From the NCBI GenBank assembly GCA_023053685.1, contig JALIGW010000002.1:42910720-42974719 (forward strand): a stretch of 64,000 nt of DNA. Reading direction: 5' to 3'. The notes under the pieces are model-generated. The model saw only the letters and a list, made by a program, of their open reading frames with translations, was not told the DNA's origin and did no database searches. The position numbers were made by a program, and so were the translations under genes. Below, piece after piece: positions 13,548 through 25,129 of the stretch (the first letter of the stretch is position 1; every line of letters begins with the position of its first letter). Source of the stretch: Diadophis punctatus similis (lineage: Eukaryota > Chordata > Lepidosauria > Squamata > Dipsadidae).

Positions 13548-14273
13548 TACATTTAATTAGTACAAACGTATTCCTATGTTAGAAAAGTTTATTCTAGGTC
13601 TACTATAACTAGAAGTGGATTATATTGCTAGTTTTATAGCTTAGTGACTTCTGGAAAGGAAGGGTAAATGTAAATAGTTTGATGATACTTTTGGCCATTC
13701 ATATGGGTAAATAGTTTGCCAATATAATCCTTTTAGTTTCTACAAGAGTGTCTATTTATGTGAGTATAAAATTCTGATTCTCTTCTTTATGTATTAATTA
13801 TAACTTACATAGCTCCCTAAACAGCATTTAAAGTACAACAAACTGAAAACAATATTATCTTTGCTGACAGTACAGAAACCTAGCTAACTGCTTCAGAAAT
13901 TGGTTTCCTACGGTATTAACTATTTTAAATATTCTGTTCTCTACAGGCCTCAGGAAACTGTTCTAGCTCTCAACTACTGGATCATATAGAAGTGGTTTTA
14001 TTTTCTTTTTTAATTATCCTAAGCTGGTATTTGTTAACAGTTAAATACAGAAAGAGGAATGGGAGAGATAAGAAATTACATTGTTTTCATTAATCATTTT
14101 TGCATAATTATTCATTTCTTCTATACAGATTCCTTCTCAAATATTTATCTCCTCAATATATTTGTTCAGCACTTCCCCAAAATATAAGAAATAATTTCCT
14201 TTATTGTATCACCTTCCATTGAGATCTGTTGGCCAAGGTATATATAGTGGTCTACTATGTCTAGTTCTTCTCC

Positions 14274-14275
<2 letters not shown>
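13548..14275. other. AT-rich intronic DNA, nothing recognised
   Basis: No supported feature on either strand. Confidence 0.5.
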
Positions 14276-14606
<331 letters not shown>

Positions 14607-15150
14607 CCCTTAGGTGAATTTAGTAAACATATATATTAAACTAGATTCTTGATTTCAGACTTCATACTGCAGTTAATATAAAGTGCCAGTGAAAATTATA
14701 TCTATAGTGTGCACATCTATCCACATATGAAAATAAAGAGACATTCGAAGGAACATTGTATTCATCTAGACACATGCAAAGAATAATTCTTAATACTGTA
14801 AATGCTGACTAAAATAGAAACATTTGATCAAAAATGCCGAAAAATAAGCAATTGTCTTTCATACAATTGTTCCTCCTTGAGGAAATTAGACTTTAAGGTA
14901 AGGATAAAATCACTTTTAAATAAAGCCGTGAATCTCTAAAAATAATTTAAAAATAATAAACTCAAAAATTGGAAAAACTTTCATTTGAAGCATATATATA
15001 TATGTCTTTGGTTATTCGGGTTTTCTCCCGCTTGAAATTAGAAGTGTCTTGGCGACCAAAGACCTACATACAAACACCCGCATATGAGGGAATTTAAAAG
15101 ACTTCAATCTTGGAGTTACTAGAGGTATTAAAAACCAAAGGGAACACGGA
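14607..15150. other. AT-rich intronic DNA, nothing recognised
   Basis: No supported feature on either strand. Confidence 0.5.
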
Positions 15151-15161
15151 ATGGGACAACT

Positions 15162-15992
15162 CAGCGCGACCAACTAGCTGCCACTAGCTCACTGCCAACT
15201 CGCCACAGGATAACTTGACACAGCCAACTTGCCACAGGGACAATCTTTTCTGCCTATTTTCCTCACAAAGCATGTCTTTTCTTGTTTGCCCTACTATTTT
15301 GCTTGCTTGCTTTCCTCTGACAAGACCATGGCAATGTCGGTACCCCCTCAACCAGTTGTCCTGGCCGCCCCCATCATCCCTGGTCCCTTCTGAATGGAGT
15401 CCAGGGTGCCGGTGGCGGTAGGGGGTCGCTGGCCCATCAAGCGAGGATGAACATGTTGGTATCACCATGGGCTCATAAGATGCACTAGGCAGGATGAGGT
15501 CATTCTGGACAATGCCCTGCTATGACTGACACTAACTTGCGCTGAGCAAAAGCTGGCCAGTTGGCAGGCAGGCTGCTGCGGCTGCTGCTGCATGGTGCAT
15601 ATGCTCTATGGCTCCAGCTACAGTTGCTGCTGGCAGCTCTTGCTGCATCCCATGCGCTCTGCCCACCGCTCATTCACTTGCCACCTGGCTCTCCCTCCAG
15701 CTGCCCATGTGGTCCATCCTCTTGCTGTGTGCTCTGCCCACCCATCCACTCACTCACCCATCGTACCCCTGTCCACTGCTTCCTCATCCACCCAGCTCTC
15801 CCTCCGGCTACCTGCGCAGTACATCCTCTCACCATGAGCTCTGCCAACCCACCCGCTCACCACACCCCATGCTCTGTCCACTGCTTGCTTGCCCGGTTCC
15901 TATGGTAAGTTGTCCCCATGATGAGTTGGCCATGTCAAACTGTCCTGTGGTCAGTTGGCAGCGGCGAACCGATGATGCTTAGTTGGTCGCAG
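15162..15992. mobile_element. Putative DNA transposon with about 80-bp inverted ends
   Basis: The left end (15162-15240) reads CAGCGCGACCAACTAGCTGC, then CTGCCAACTCGCCACAGGAT and GACACAGCCAACTTG. The inverse of the right end (15905-15992) reads CTGCGACCAACTAAG, CTGCCAACTGACCACAGGAC and GACATGGCCAACTC. These are clearly matched inverted repeats. The interior is C-rich, with repeats of CTCTGCCCACC and CACTCACCCA, and has no recognisable transposase. I could not identify a clean target duplication, so the exact ends and superfamily are uncertain. Confidence 0.6.
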
Positions 15993-16204
15993 CTAGCTGT
16001 CATAGACCCAAGGGAACAGGAGTGCTTCTGATTTGGAGTAGGCAACCGACAGGTATGAGAGCACCCATGCCAGTTCCGAAACTCCTTTGCCCTCCTTGAA
16101 TATGAATACACATATAGTAATGCTACAATATTGTGATTTAGATTCAAGCATCTATAAAAACATTTTTTTTGTTCCTTAAGAGTTAATTCCCTTAATTCCC
16201 CCAT

Positions 16205-16336
16205 GGATGATTGGTTTTTAATTTTTTAAATTGTTTTTATTGTATCTTTAATTGTTCTTTTTTATGTTGTACGCCGCCCTGAGTCCTACGGGATTGGGCG
16301 GCCTATAAGAACAATAAATTAAATTAAATTAAATTT
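16205..16336 (+). repeat. LINE/SINE 3'-tail fragment
   Basis: Carries CGCCGCCCTGAGTCCTACGG and GGGCGGCCTATAAGAACAAT followed by (AAATT)n, a 3' end shared with the fragment at 39650-39723 on the other strand. Related 'gccgccc...gggcgg' ends occur at 28185-28257, 38137-38215, 46792-46915 and 54151-54231. The parental LINE family is not determined. Confidence 0.65.
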
Positions 16337-16478
16337 GTAGCTACAGATTTTTAAATTAAAGTATTTAGGCTCATACCCCATGCCAAAATGTTTCCTGGAC
16401 TTACACCCCAAGCATACCTGGTTATTCTTAGCGGCAAGTCGTAACATGATATTCATTCCAATTTCCTTCCATATTCCA

Positions 16479-16480
<2 letters not shown>

Positions 16481-16564
<84 letters not shown>

Positions 16565-16577
16565 CAACAACAACAAA
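16481..16577. repeat. (TAA)n(CAA)n tail of the long CR1
   Basis: About 27 TAA units, then about five CAA units joined directly to the CR1 3' end at 16578. In CR1 orientation this is a (TTG)n(TTA)n tail. The same structure at 7106-7137 received an R4 insertion; this one did not. Confidence 0.93.
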
Positions 16578-16632
16578 GTTGGAAGGGACCTTGGAGGTCT
16601 TCTAGTCCAACCCCCTGCCTAGGCAGGAAACC

Positions 16633-18651
16633 CTACACTACTTCAGACAAATGGTTATCCAACATCTTCTTAAAAACTTCCAGTGTTGGAGCATTCACAA
16701 CTTCTGGAGGCAAGCTGTTCCACTGATTAATTGTCCTAACTGTCAGGAAATTTCTCCTTAATTCTAAGTTACTTCTCTCCTTGATTAGTTTCCACCCATT
16801 GCTTCTTGTCTTATCCTCAGGTGCTTTGGACAATAGCTTGACTCCCTCTTTTTTGTGGCAACCCCTGAGATATTGGAACACTGCTATCATGTCTCCCCAA
16901 GTCCTTCTTTTCATTAAACTAGACATACCCAGTTCCTGCAACCGTTCTTCATATGTTTTAGCCTCCAGTCCCCTAATCATCTTTGTTGCTCTTCTCTGCA
17001 CTCTTTCTAGAGTCTCAACATCCTTTTTACATCGTGGCGACCAAAACTGAATGCAGTATTCCAAGTGTGGCCTTACCAAGGCATTATAAAGTGGTATTAA
17101 CACTTCGCGTAATCTTGATTCTATCTCTCTGTTAATGCAGCCTAGAACTGTGTTGGCTTTTTTGGCAGCTGCTGCACACTGCTGGCTCATATTTAAATGG
17201 TTGTCCACTAGGACTCCAAGATCCCTCTCACAGTTACTACTGTTGAGCAAGGTACCACATATACTGTACCTGTGCATTTTGTTTTTCTTGCCTAAATGTA
17301 GAACCTTACTTTTTTCACCATTGAATTTCATTTTGTTTGATAGCGCCCAATGCTCAAGTCTGTCAAGATCCTTCTGTATCTTGAGCCTATCTTCTGGAGA
17401 GTTGGCTATTCCTGCCAGTTTGGTGTCATCTGCAAATTTGATGAGTTCCCCATCTATTCCCTCATCCAAGTCATTGATAAAGATGTTGAAGAGTACTGGG
17501 CCTAAAACAGAGCCTTGGGGTACTCCACTGCAAACTTCCCTCCATGTAGATGCAGTTCCATTGAGCACTACACGTTGAGTGCGGTTGGTTAGCCAGTTTT
17601 GAATCCATCTGATGGTGTTGCTGTCCATCCCACATTTTTCTACTTTATCTAGAAGTAGGTTATGGTCTACTTTATCAAATGCCTTACTGAAGTCCAAGTA
17701 AACCACATCGACAGCATTCCTCTGGTCCACTAATTTTGTCACTTTGTCAAAGAATGTAATAAGATTAGTCTGGCATGATCTGTTTTTGACAAACCCATGT
17801 TGGCTTTTGGTTATTACTTTGTTTGCTTCTAGGTGTTCATTGATTCGTTGCTTGATTATCTTTTCCAGAATCTTCCCTGGTATTGAGGTCAGGCTGATAG
17901 GTCTGTAGTTTCCTGGATCTGTTTTTTTCCCTTTTTTGAAGATGGGAACTACATCAGCTCTTTTCCAGTCCTCTGGCAGTTCCCCGGTGCTCCAGGATCT
18001 TTGAAAGATATAGTTCAGTGGTTCTGAGATCTCATCTGCCAGTTCCTTCAGAACCTTGGGGTGTAATCCATCTGATCCTGGTGATTTGAATTCGTCTAGG
18101 GTAGACAGGTGTTCCTTTACCATTTTCTTCCCTATTTTAACTTGTGTTCCTAATATGTTTTTTGTGATGCTGTTTTTGATAGGTTGGACTGTTTTTTCCC
18201 TTTGTGTAAAGACAGATGCAAAATACGTGTTAAGTAGCTCTGCTTTCTCCCTGTTGCTTGTCACCTTCTTGCCACTTTCTCCCTGCAATGGACCAATTGT
18301 TTCCTTGACTTTTTTCTTGTTTTTAATATGTTGGAAGAAGCTTTTTTTGTTACTTTTTACTTTTGTCGCAAGCCTTTGTTCATTGTGAGCCTTAGCTTTC
18401 CTCACTTCATCTTTACAGGCTCGGGCTATTTGCTGGTATTCTACCTTAGTTATTTCCCCTTCTTTCCACTTTTTATACTTGTCCTGTTTGTCTTTCAATT
18501 TGTCAGAGAGTTCTTTATGCAGCCATGCTGGTTTCTTTTGAGACCTATTATTTTTCTTCTTCATTGGTATTGTGCTAGTCTGGGCTTTTATAATCTCACT
18601 TTTCAAAATTTCCCAAGCTTCTTGAGTTGTTTTCCCCTTGAGGATTCTCAT
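16633..18651 (-). pseudogene. CR1 ORF2 reverse transcriptase, long open frame
   Basis: 672 codons with no stop. The reading contains NYRPISLTSIPGKILEKIIK (RT motif 1-2 region), VVYLDFSKAFDKVDH (motif A), SGVPQGSVLGPVLFNIFIND (motif B) and KFADDTKLAG (motif C, catalytic FADD). The C-terminal domain ends VFKKMLDNHLSEVV. It would copy the element's own RNA at a nicked target (target-primed reverse transcription). Upstream, an in-frame TGA at 18654-18652 separates it from the endonuclease part, and a frameshift lies near 18950. The ATG at 18651 is therefore just the first one after that stop, not the native start. The RT itself looks intact, implying a young copy. Confidence 0.93.
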
Positions 18652-19116
18652 TCATGGAATCTTTCCCAAGTTCTCTCTAAGTTTATTGAAATTAGCTCTC
18701 TTAAAGTCCAAGACTCTAGTTTGATTTTGTTCTACTGCTTGTGCTTGCATAATGTTGAATTCCAATATTGCATGATCACTTGCCCCCAAGGTTCCTTTAG
18801 CTTCAACACCTTCTATCATTTCATCTCTGTTAGTGAGAATTAAGTCCAATATAACTGATCCCCTTGTTCCCTTCTCTACTTTTTGGGAAACAAAATTGTC
18901 TGCTAGGTTTGTTAGGAACCTGTTGGATCTTCCACTTGGAGCAGTTTGTCTCCCAGTTGATGTCAGGGTAGTTAAAATCCCCCATTACTATTGTGATGTG
19001 CTTCCTACATACCTTAGTTAGCTGACTAGCAAAAAGTTCATCTACTTCCTCTGTTTGGTTGGGTGGCCTGTAGTATAGACCTATGGCAATGTCATTTCGC
19101 TCCCCTTTAATATCAA
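18652..19116 (-). pseudogene. CR1 endonuclease C-terminal part, with stop and frameshift
   Basis: The reading includes IVMGDFNYPDINW, the conserved GDFN block of apurinic-type LINE endonucleases. After a frameshift near 18950 comes NRFLTNLADNFVSQKVEKGT, then SVILDLILTNRDEMIEG. It ends at a TGA just before 18651, in the same frame as the RT. The N-terminal half of the endonuclease is missing by 5' truncation. Confidence 0.88.
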
Positions 19117-19237
19117 ATTATGCTCATTACAATGTATTTTTCCAACTTTTAATAGTTTTATTATTTTATTTAATTATTACCTTGTTAATGCAATGGGTGC
19201 TTCTTTTTATTCTATAATCTCTATATATGTTATATAT

Positions 19238-19355
19238 CATGGTTCTCCAACCATGGCAACTTTAGCAACTTGTGGACTTCAGCTCCCAGAATTCTCCAGC
19301 CAGCATGGGAGTTGAAGTCCACAAGTCTTAAAGTTGTCAAGGTTGGAGATCCTTG
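19238..19355. mobile_element. Degenerate palindromic hAT-type MITE
   Basis: Begins ATGGTTCTCCAACCATGGCA and ends GTTGTCAAGGTTGGAGATCC, with the central CCCAGAATTCTCCAGCCAGC and GGGAGTTGAAGTCCACAAGT. Same family as 300-434. No matching 8-bp flanks were found. Confidence 0.65.
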
Positions 19356-20522
19356 TTGTAAATGGTCCCTAATTTAATAATATATACCAGGCATGAAAGA
19401 GATGGGTGGGTGATGGTCACCTCAAAGATCTCTCTCTGGTGGAAGAACATTATGCAATTTTATCTACTGAGGATTAGCTTGTTTTGAGCTAATTCATATT
19501 CTACTGTCCCAAAGGACTTATTTTCAATATATTCAATTTCAGAACACCATCATTTTGAACTAAAACCTAGATGTCATGCAACAGTTGGTCAAAATATTAT
19601 AATAAATCGACAATAATTTAAATATATGAATATTTTATCTCAATGTTGCTTACAAAGTACTAATAAAAATGAATAAAAATGAAATAGAAAGGGTATGCAC
19701 TCTTGATGCAGAGAAAATTTAACAGTTTCAGAGACTTGTTTGAAATAACCCCAGTCCCCACCATTCATTACTTAAATTAGCCAAGCATTTCCAAAATTCA
19801 GTTGATTCATTGATAAAAGAGCTTCCACTTGTAGTTCAGCACTACCTATAATGTGACTAATACTGTTTTTCCTTGTGCTAAAGCAGAAGCTTCTCTACCC
19901 TGCTATAATGTAGTTTTTATATAGCATAATGCTTTTATACAGCAGCCAATGCAAAAATACTCAAAATGATACCGCTTAAGCAGAAATTTGGGGCCCAAAT
20001 TTCTGAAAAAAGCAACACAAAGCCTATGAGAAAGAGAGGCAAGGAAATCTTATTCAAATATTCATGACAATCAATAAAACAAAGTAATTTCTCTGCGTAT
20101 ACCAATGTCTCACACAAAATTTTATAGCATTTATATAAAGACTCAGAGATACCAATAAACCCTGCTTGCCAATCCTTCTCTTAATTATCAACAAGTTCAC
20201 CATTAAATTTACTGATTGATAGCTGATATAGTTCACAGTAGAAAAATAACACTTTATAATAAAGTCATAAAGTCATGTTCTGGGTAAATATGCCAGTTAA
20301 CATTCTAGGAAAATAAGTATGGATACACATTACTGGAACTATAATTATACTCTTTAGTGAAGCAAATCAGTTACTTCTCATGAATCTGTGTGTGTATCCA
20401 GCATGTATATATTTACAATTCTAATACATACATGTAGTTCTCAACTTATGATCACAATTAGGAATGGAATTTCTGTTGCTAATTGATGTGGATGTAAAAT
20501 GAGAACAGATTGTAGCAGACGA
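19356..20522. other. AT-rich intronic DNA with a weak MITE remnant at its end
   Basis: At 20432-20500 there is TGTAGTTCTCAACTTATGAT, resembling one end of the TA-target MITE family described at 24724-25127. Nothing else is recognised. Confidence 0.4.
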
Positions 20523-21660
20523 GTGAAATGCTGTGGATAGAGTATACTTATATTTCAGTAAGGCATTCAACAAAGTAGACCACAACCTACTTCTTAATAA
20601 GATAGTAAAATGTGGGATAGACAGCACTACTACCAGATGGATTTGTAACTGGATGACAAACCATACTCAACAAGTAGTTCTTAATGGTACTACATCTACA
20701 TGGAGTGAAGTAAGCAGTGGGTTACAACAAGGTTCCATCTTAGGCCCAGTACTCTTCAGTATCTTCATAAATGATTTAGATGAGGGAATAGAAGGGGGAA
20801 TTCATCAAATTTGCAGATGACACTAAGCGGAATAGCCAACACCCCAGAAGACAAGCTCAGGATCCAAAAAAGATCTTGATAGACTTGAACAATGAATGGG
20901 CCCTATCCAACAAAAGGAAATTTAATGTGGAGAAAACAAGGTTTTACACCCAGGCAGGAAAAATCAAAGGTACAAGTACAGATTAAATGAAACATGGTTC
21001 ATAAACAGTAACTGTGAGAAGGACCTTGGAGTGCTAGTCACTTGGAGTGCAGTGTGCGGCAGCAGCCAAAAAAGTGAATACAATCCTTGGTTGTATAAAC
21101 AGAGGCATACAATCAAAATCATATGAAGTATTAGTATTGCTTTATAAAACCTTAGTAAAAGCATACCTGGAATACAGCATCCAGTTTTTGTCAACACATT
21201 ACAAAGATGGAAAAATTAATTAAATTGAAGAGAAGAGAAACTAGGATGATTAAAGACCTGGAGACTAAAACATATGAAGAATGGTTGCAGGAACTGGGTA
21301 TGACTAGTCTAGAGAAAAGAAGGAGTAGTGGTGACATGATAGCAGCATTCCAGTATTTGAGGGACTACCACAAAGAAGAGAGGGTTAACTTATTTTCCAA
21401 AGTACCAGAAGGCAAGACAAGAAACAATGGATGGAAATCAATCAAACAGAAAAGCCACCTGGAATTAAGGAGAAACTTCCTAACAGTGAGAACAATTAAC
21501 CAGTGGAACAGCTTGCCTTCAGAAGTTGTGGTTCTTAAAAACTGATGGTTTTTAAGAAGAGACTGGACAGTGAGTTGTCTGGAATGGTATACGGTCTCCT
21601 GCTTGAGCAGGGGGTTAGACTAGAAGACCTACAAGATCCCTTCCAGCTCTATTCTTATTG
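20523..21660 (+). pseudogene. CR1 LINE fragment, older diverged copy
   Basis: Plus-strand reading: [60 protein letters not shown], then a frameshift before FADDTK. From 21207 onwards it continues EEWLQELGMTSLEKRRSSGD and RRNFLTVRTINQWNSLPSEV. Many substitutions, several frameshifts and a deletion near the end distinguish it from the young copy at 16578-19116. The 3' end, ccttccagctctattctta, lacks an extended microsatellite tail. Confidence 0.92.
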
Positions 21661-21934
21661 ATTGACTCCATCCCCAATGCATCCTTCTCTGTCCTTTCTT
21701 GAGTACAATTCTTGTACTCAAGAATTATCATATTCAACAAATTTCTTGTTCCCATAACTTGTAATTCAGTGAAACAGTACATCATAGATTTTTGAACCAA
21801 AGTACCTCAAATGGGCAAACTCATACAGTCCAAAATCTGGGACTCATAAGTCCTGTAGAATTTAAATTTGACAAATTTTATAGAACATTTGATGACATAA
21901 AATTATGATAGAATAATTTATGTCAGAATACAAA

Positions 21935-22145
21935 CTGTCATAAAACATTTCCTATGCTGATGTTTGACTGTACTATACAGTTCCACATGGGCTATTTTCA
22001 AGGCAGATACATTTCTGAAGTACCCAACTTTTCCAGTGAAGGCTGTGTATTAGAGGTTCTGTCATTGTTGAAAACATTGAGGAATCTTATAAAAAATATC
22101 TCTGAAACGATGACCCAATGGGTCAGATTGTCTAGTACTCATTAA
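21935..22145. repeat. Unclassified dispersed repeat, copy 1
   Basis: Shares TTTTCAAGGCAGATACAT, AACTTTTCCAGTGAA and a block with TTGAGGAATCT and TCTCTGAAA-GATGA with 27655-27868. Both copies are in the same orientation. No coding potential and no family assignment. Confidence 0.6.
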
Positions 22146-22545
22146 TTCTATGTTCTTATTCACAAATGAGTATTCTAACTGTGGCTAATATTCAGGAGTG
22201 GTACAAAACATCTGTGCATATTTGCTTTTTCAAATGTTGATTTGTGCATTTTTATAATCCTGCCTTAATTTTTTTCTCCTGTCACATCTACCCTCTTCTA
22301 ACATTAGCACTATACTTTACTATTTTTGGGGAGCTTCCATGCTCTTCTGAACTGGCAGATGCTTAGCATCTGTCATATTTCCTGCAGGTTCAACCTTTTT
22401 GCCAAACATCTCCTCTGCACCTGCCACAAGGTTGAAGTCCAATTGTGAGCAAATCCAAGCAACTTTGTCTAACAGATGAATAAATGCCTCTACATGCCCC
22501 TATAAGAGGTTCTCTGAACCCCCTCTCCCCAAGAACAGTAATAGT
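22146..22545. other. Intronic DNA, nothing recognised
   Basis: No supported feature on either strand. Confidence 0.4.
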
Positions 22546-22572
22546 AACAGAATTGGAAGGGTCCTTGGAGAG
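22546..22572 (-). repeat. Very short CR1 3' end next to the DIRS element
   Basis: The sequence agaattggaagggtccttgg matches the last bases of CR1 seen at 7138 and 16578. It stops abruptly where DIRS sequence begins. Confidence 0.5.
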
Positions 22573-23034
22573 ATGGGGCGTTGGTCTTACCTGATACGCT
22601 TCTTCTCATGGGGTGGAGACAGCATCCAGGAATGGGTTGACCTCGTCTACTCGCTGATTGGACTGAGTCTGTCAGAATATTGTTAAGACAGTCCTCTGTT
22701 GCTAGGGCTCCCCAGCATTGACGAAGACGAAGTGACAGACTCGACGTGTCTTGATATTTGTCGTGCAGCCTCACAGAAGCATAGTAAGCTTGTCCCTGCC
22801 AGGTGTGTTGGTCATGATGAACAGGCCAGGCTGTCTTTAGGGAGGGACTGGATGCTGTCTCCACCCCATGAGAAGAGACGAATGCCCCTTCTCCATAGTG
22901 GGTGGAGACAGCATCCAGGAATGGGACATACCAAAGCTGGCTTGTCCTCATGGATGGGTCGCAGCCTGATCTGACCTACTCCGGTCTGTGACAACGCTCT
23001 GCAGCACCCATCATCCAAACACTTCCTCTGCGGA

Positions 23035-23775
23035 TGCAAACCTGTCCATTTTATAGTTCTTAATAAAAGGAGAGGGAGAAGACCAGGTGGCTGCTCAACA
23101 GATTTCTTCCAGAGAAGCCTGTATTGCCCATGCCACCGCCGTGGCTGTGCTCCTGGTAGAATGAGCGGTAATGCGTCCAGGAGCCGGGACACCCTGAAGC
23201 TGGTATGCTTTTGTTATGCATGCCCTTAGCCATCTACCAATCATGGAAGCTGACACCTTTCTGCCCAAGGAAGTGGGCTAGAATGACAAAAATAGAGACT
23301 CTGACTTCCTAAAGATGGCTGTCCTGTTTATGTAAATCTTGAGAGCCCTCCAATGTCCAAAGTGTGCCATTTCTGTTCCAGGGTATGAACAGGAGCCGGA
23401 CAGAAGTTCGGCAGGATCAGCTCCTGCGCCCTGTGGAACCATGAGCACACCTTGGGGATAAAGGAGATATCCAGTCTTAACACAACTCTGTCGGAGTGAA
23501 AAATGCAGAGGTCCTCCCTCACAGAGAGGGCCTGTAGCTCTGAACTTCCTGGCTGATGTAATAGCCACAAGGAATGCCACCTTGAAAGTAAGATACTGGA
23601 GGGTGGCAGAGCGCAAAGGTTCAAATGGGGAACTGGTGAGTGCATTCAAAACTCTGGACAGGTCCCAGGTGGGGTACCTGTGCACCACTGGAGGTCGCAG
23701 GTTAGATGCTCCCTTTAAGAAGCCTCTCACTGTGGGATGTTGGGTCAGGGTCTGAAGCTTCCCACTTGACAGCAC
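23035..23775 (-). pseudogene. DIRS tyrosine recombinase, frameshifted
   Basis: Reading from 23775: SGKLQTLTQHPTVRGFLKGA, SNLRPPVVHRYPTWDLSRVL, PFEPLRSATLQYLTFKVAFL, VAITSAR. Frameshifts follow, then WRALKIYINRTAIFRKSESL. Further on (about 23225-23035) comes ITAHSTRSTATAVAWAIQAS, with the HxxR-type box of tyrosine recombinases, and PFIKNYKMDRFASAEEVFG, which may contain the catalytic tyrosine. The enzyme would insert the circular DNA copy by site-specific strand exchange. Several frameshifts make this copy inactive. Confidence 0.85.
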
Positions 23776-24185
23776 CTATGCCAGAGCTGCTACCTGTGTC
23801 TTAATGGTGTTTGGGGGAAAACCAAGAGTAAGAGTCAGTCGCTCAGGCTCTTTGAAGCAATTATGGCCGGGGACATCCACCAGGCTAACTATCGGTTGAC
23901 CTCCAATGGGACAAGGACCTTGGCTGGAGAGCTGCTCCTGCCTGTCCTTTGAAATGGTAAAAGAAACCATTGGAAGTTTCTGGAGTGCAATCGTGCCCAG
24001 GGAACAATGACAATGCTCGACACCATCTTGCCCAGGAGCTGAGATAGTAAAGACAATGGAACGGTCTGCTCCCTCCTGATTAGGTGAACCAGTTCTCTGA
24101 GGCTGGTCAGTCGCTCCTGGGACAAGTATACCCTGCACTCCCCCATATCAATAATTGCTCCCAGCTGGAGCAGGAAAGGGTACAC
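23776..24185 (-). pseudogene. DIRS RT-RNase H C-terminal fragment
   Basis: The reading LQLGAIIDMGECRVYLSQER, LTSLRELVHLIRREQTVPLS, LLSQLLGKMVSSIVIVPWAR, LHSRNFQWFLLPFQR is typical of the RNase H portion of DIRS polyproteins, just before the recombinase. The upstream RT is absent, either truncated at about 24190 or deleted. The overlapping frame that leads into the recombinase runs 24138-23776 in a different phase, so a frameshift is present. Confidence 0.75.
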
Positions 24186-24190
24186 TGGGT

Positions 24191-24723
24191 AGCCAAGGCA
24201 CTTTAGCTTCAGTAGCTCTCAGCATCATCAGGGTACCCAGCCATAATCTCCCATTCATTACAATAACTCACATACAGTGCAGTCATTCATGCACACTAAC
24301 CTTCACAGATACCTTCCTCCGCTGCTGCTGCCACTGACTGGTAGGGGGCTCCTTCCACTCATCCACCATCAATTCCCCCTCTGAACATAATTGTTTATTT
24401 TTTTAATATAACTCATAATACTTATATTTTTTGTTCTAATTAATTATGGACCTTAAGGTTCATTTAATTATTTATAACAGCAATTAACACAGGTTTTTTT
24501 CTAGTTAACTTAAAATTTGCTCTCTGTCACAGTTTAAATCTCTGACCACTTTTAAGGCCAACTTTAACATTATCAACATTATCACAGTATCCACAATTCT
24601 GTTGCAAAGAAGGAACTGAAGAAGCTTCTTGGATGAGAAATGAAATGTTTTCAAAGAAAAAACCAAGAAAGTCTTTTGGAAGATCACCTTTAGATCTATC
24701 ACAAAGACTTCTGTATACTATTA
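24191..24723. other. Intronic DNA with a short dispersed-repeat motif
   Basis: 24619-24680 carries the GAAGCTTCTTGGATGAGAAA motif that is also present, inverted, at 228-292. Nothing else is recognised. Confidence 0.4.
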
Positions 24724-25127
24724 CAGGTAGTCTTTGACTTATAACTGGTCATTTAACAACCATTTACAGTTATGAAGACCTTGGAAATGGAACGTTACAG
24801 CCCATAAAGTGCTAATGGCCATGTAAAATGTTGCACCCCGACCCAGTGACATGACCACATTTCAGGCTCTTGGTAACCAGCTCCCATTTACAGCTGTTTG
24901 CAGCATTCTGTGGCCATGTGATCATGATTTGCAAAAAAAATTCCTGATTTTCTGGCAAAAAATGCCCATATGGAAGAATGACTCATTCTTACAATATGAT
25001 TCACTTAAGGACCACCTTAAAATAGTTGTAAACTAGAGTCCAGTCATATGGGTGCATTGACTTATGGCTATCATGAGTTACGACCAAACTCTGGTTCCAA
25101 TTATAGTCGTAAATCGAAGACTACCCG
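24724..25127. mobile_element. TA-target MITE (Tc1/mariner-like), copy 1
   Basis: The ends are CAGGTAGTCTTTGACTTATA and the inverse TCGTAAATCGAAGACTACCCG. TA flanks both sides (24722-24723 and 25128-25129). The interior is non-coding. Other copies are at 37431-38503, 39722-40203 and 43692-44047. Confidence 0.8.
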
Positions 25128-25129
25128 TA

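Larger units (their letters stand above)
16578..19116 (-). mobile_element. CR1 LINE, 2.5 kb, 5'-truncated
   Basis: A minus-strand CR1 copy from part of its endonuclease domain to its 3' end. The 5' boundary near 19116 is where the reading DIAIGLYYRPPNQTEEVDEL disappears into unrelated AT-rich DNA. The 3' UTR after the stop at about 16633 is only about 55 bp, as usual for CR1. It is by far the most complete LINE in the window. Confidence 0.95.
22573..24190 (-). mobile_element. DIRS-type retrotransposon, 5'-truncated copy A
   Basis: Minus-strand remains of a DIRS element: a partial RNase H region followed by a tyrosine recombinase and the 3' end. The left end (22573-22690) repeats sequence also found at both ends of the larger copy B (28973-35765), including GGGCGTTGGTCTTACCTGAT and GCATCCAGGAATGGGTTGAC. 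DIRS elements use a tyrosine recombinase rather than an integrase and have inverted or split direct repeats instead of LTRs. Confidence 0.85.

Noticed and set aside
15561..15982. Three overlapping 81-124 codon frames rich in P, H, S and C
   Set aside because: Frames shadow each other across a C-rich repetitive block inside a putative transposon; no known domain.
18056..18843. Plus-strand frames of 110 and 171 codons
   Set aside because: Antisense shadow of the CR1 ORF on the minus strand.
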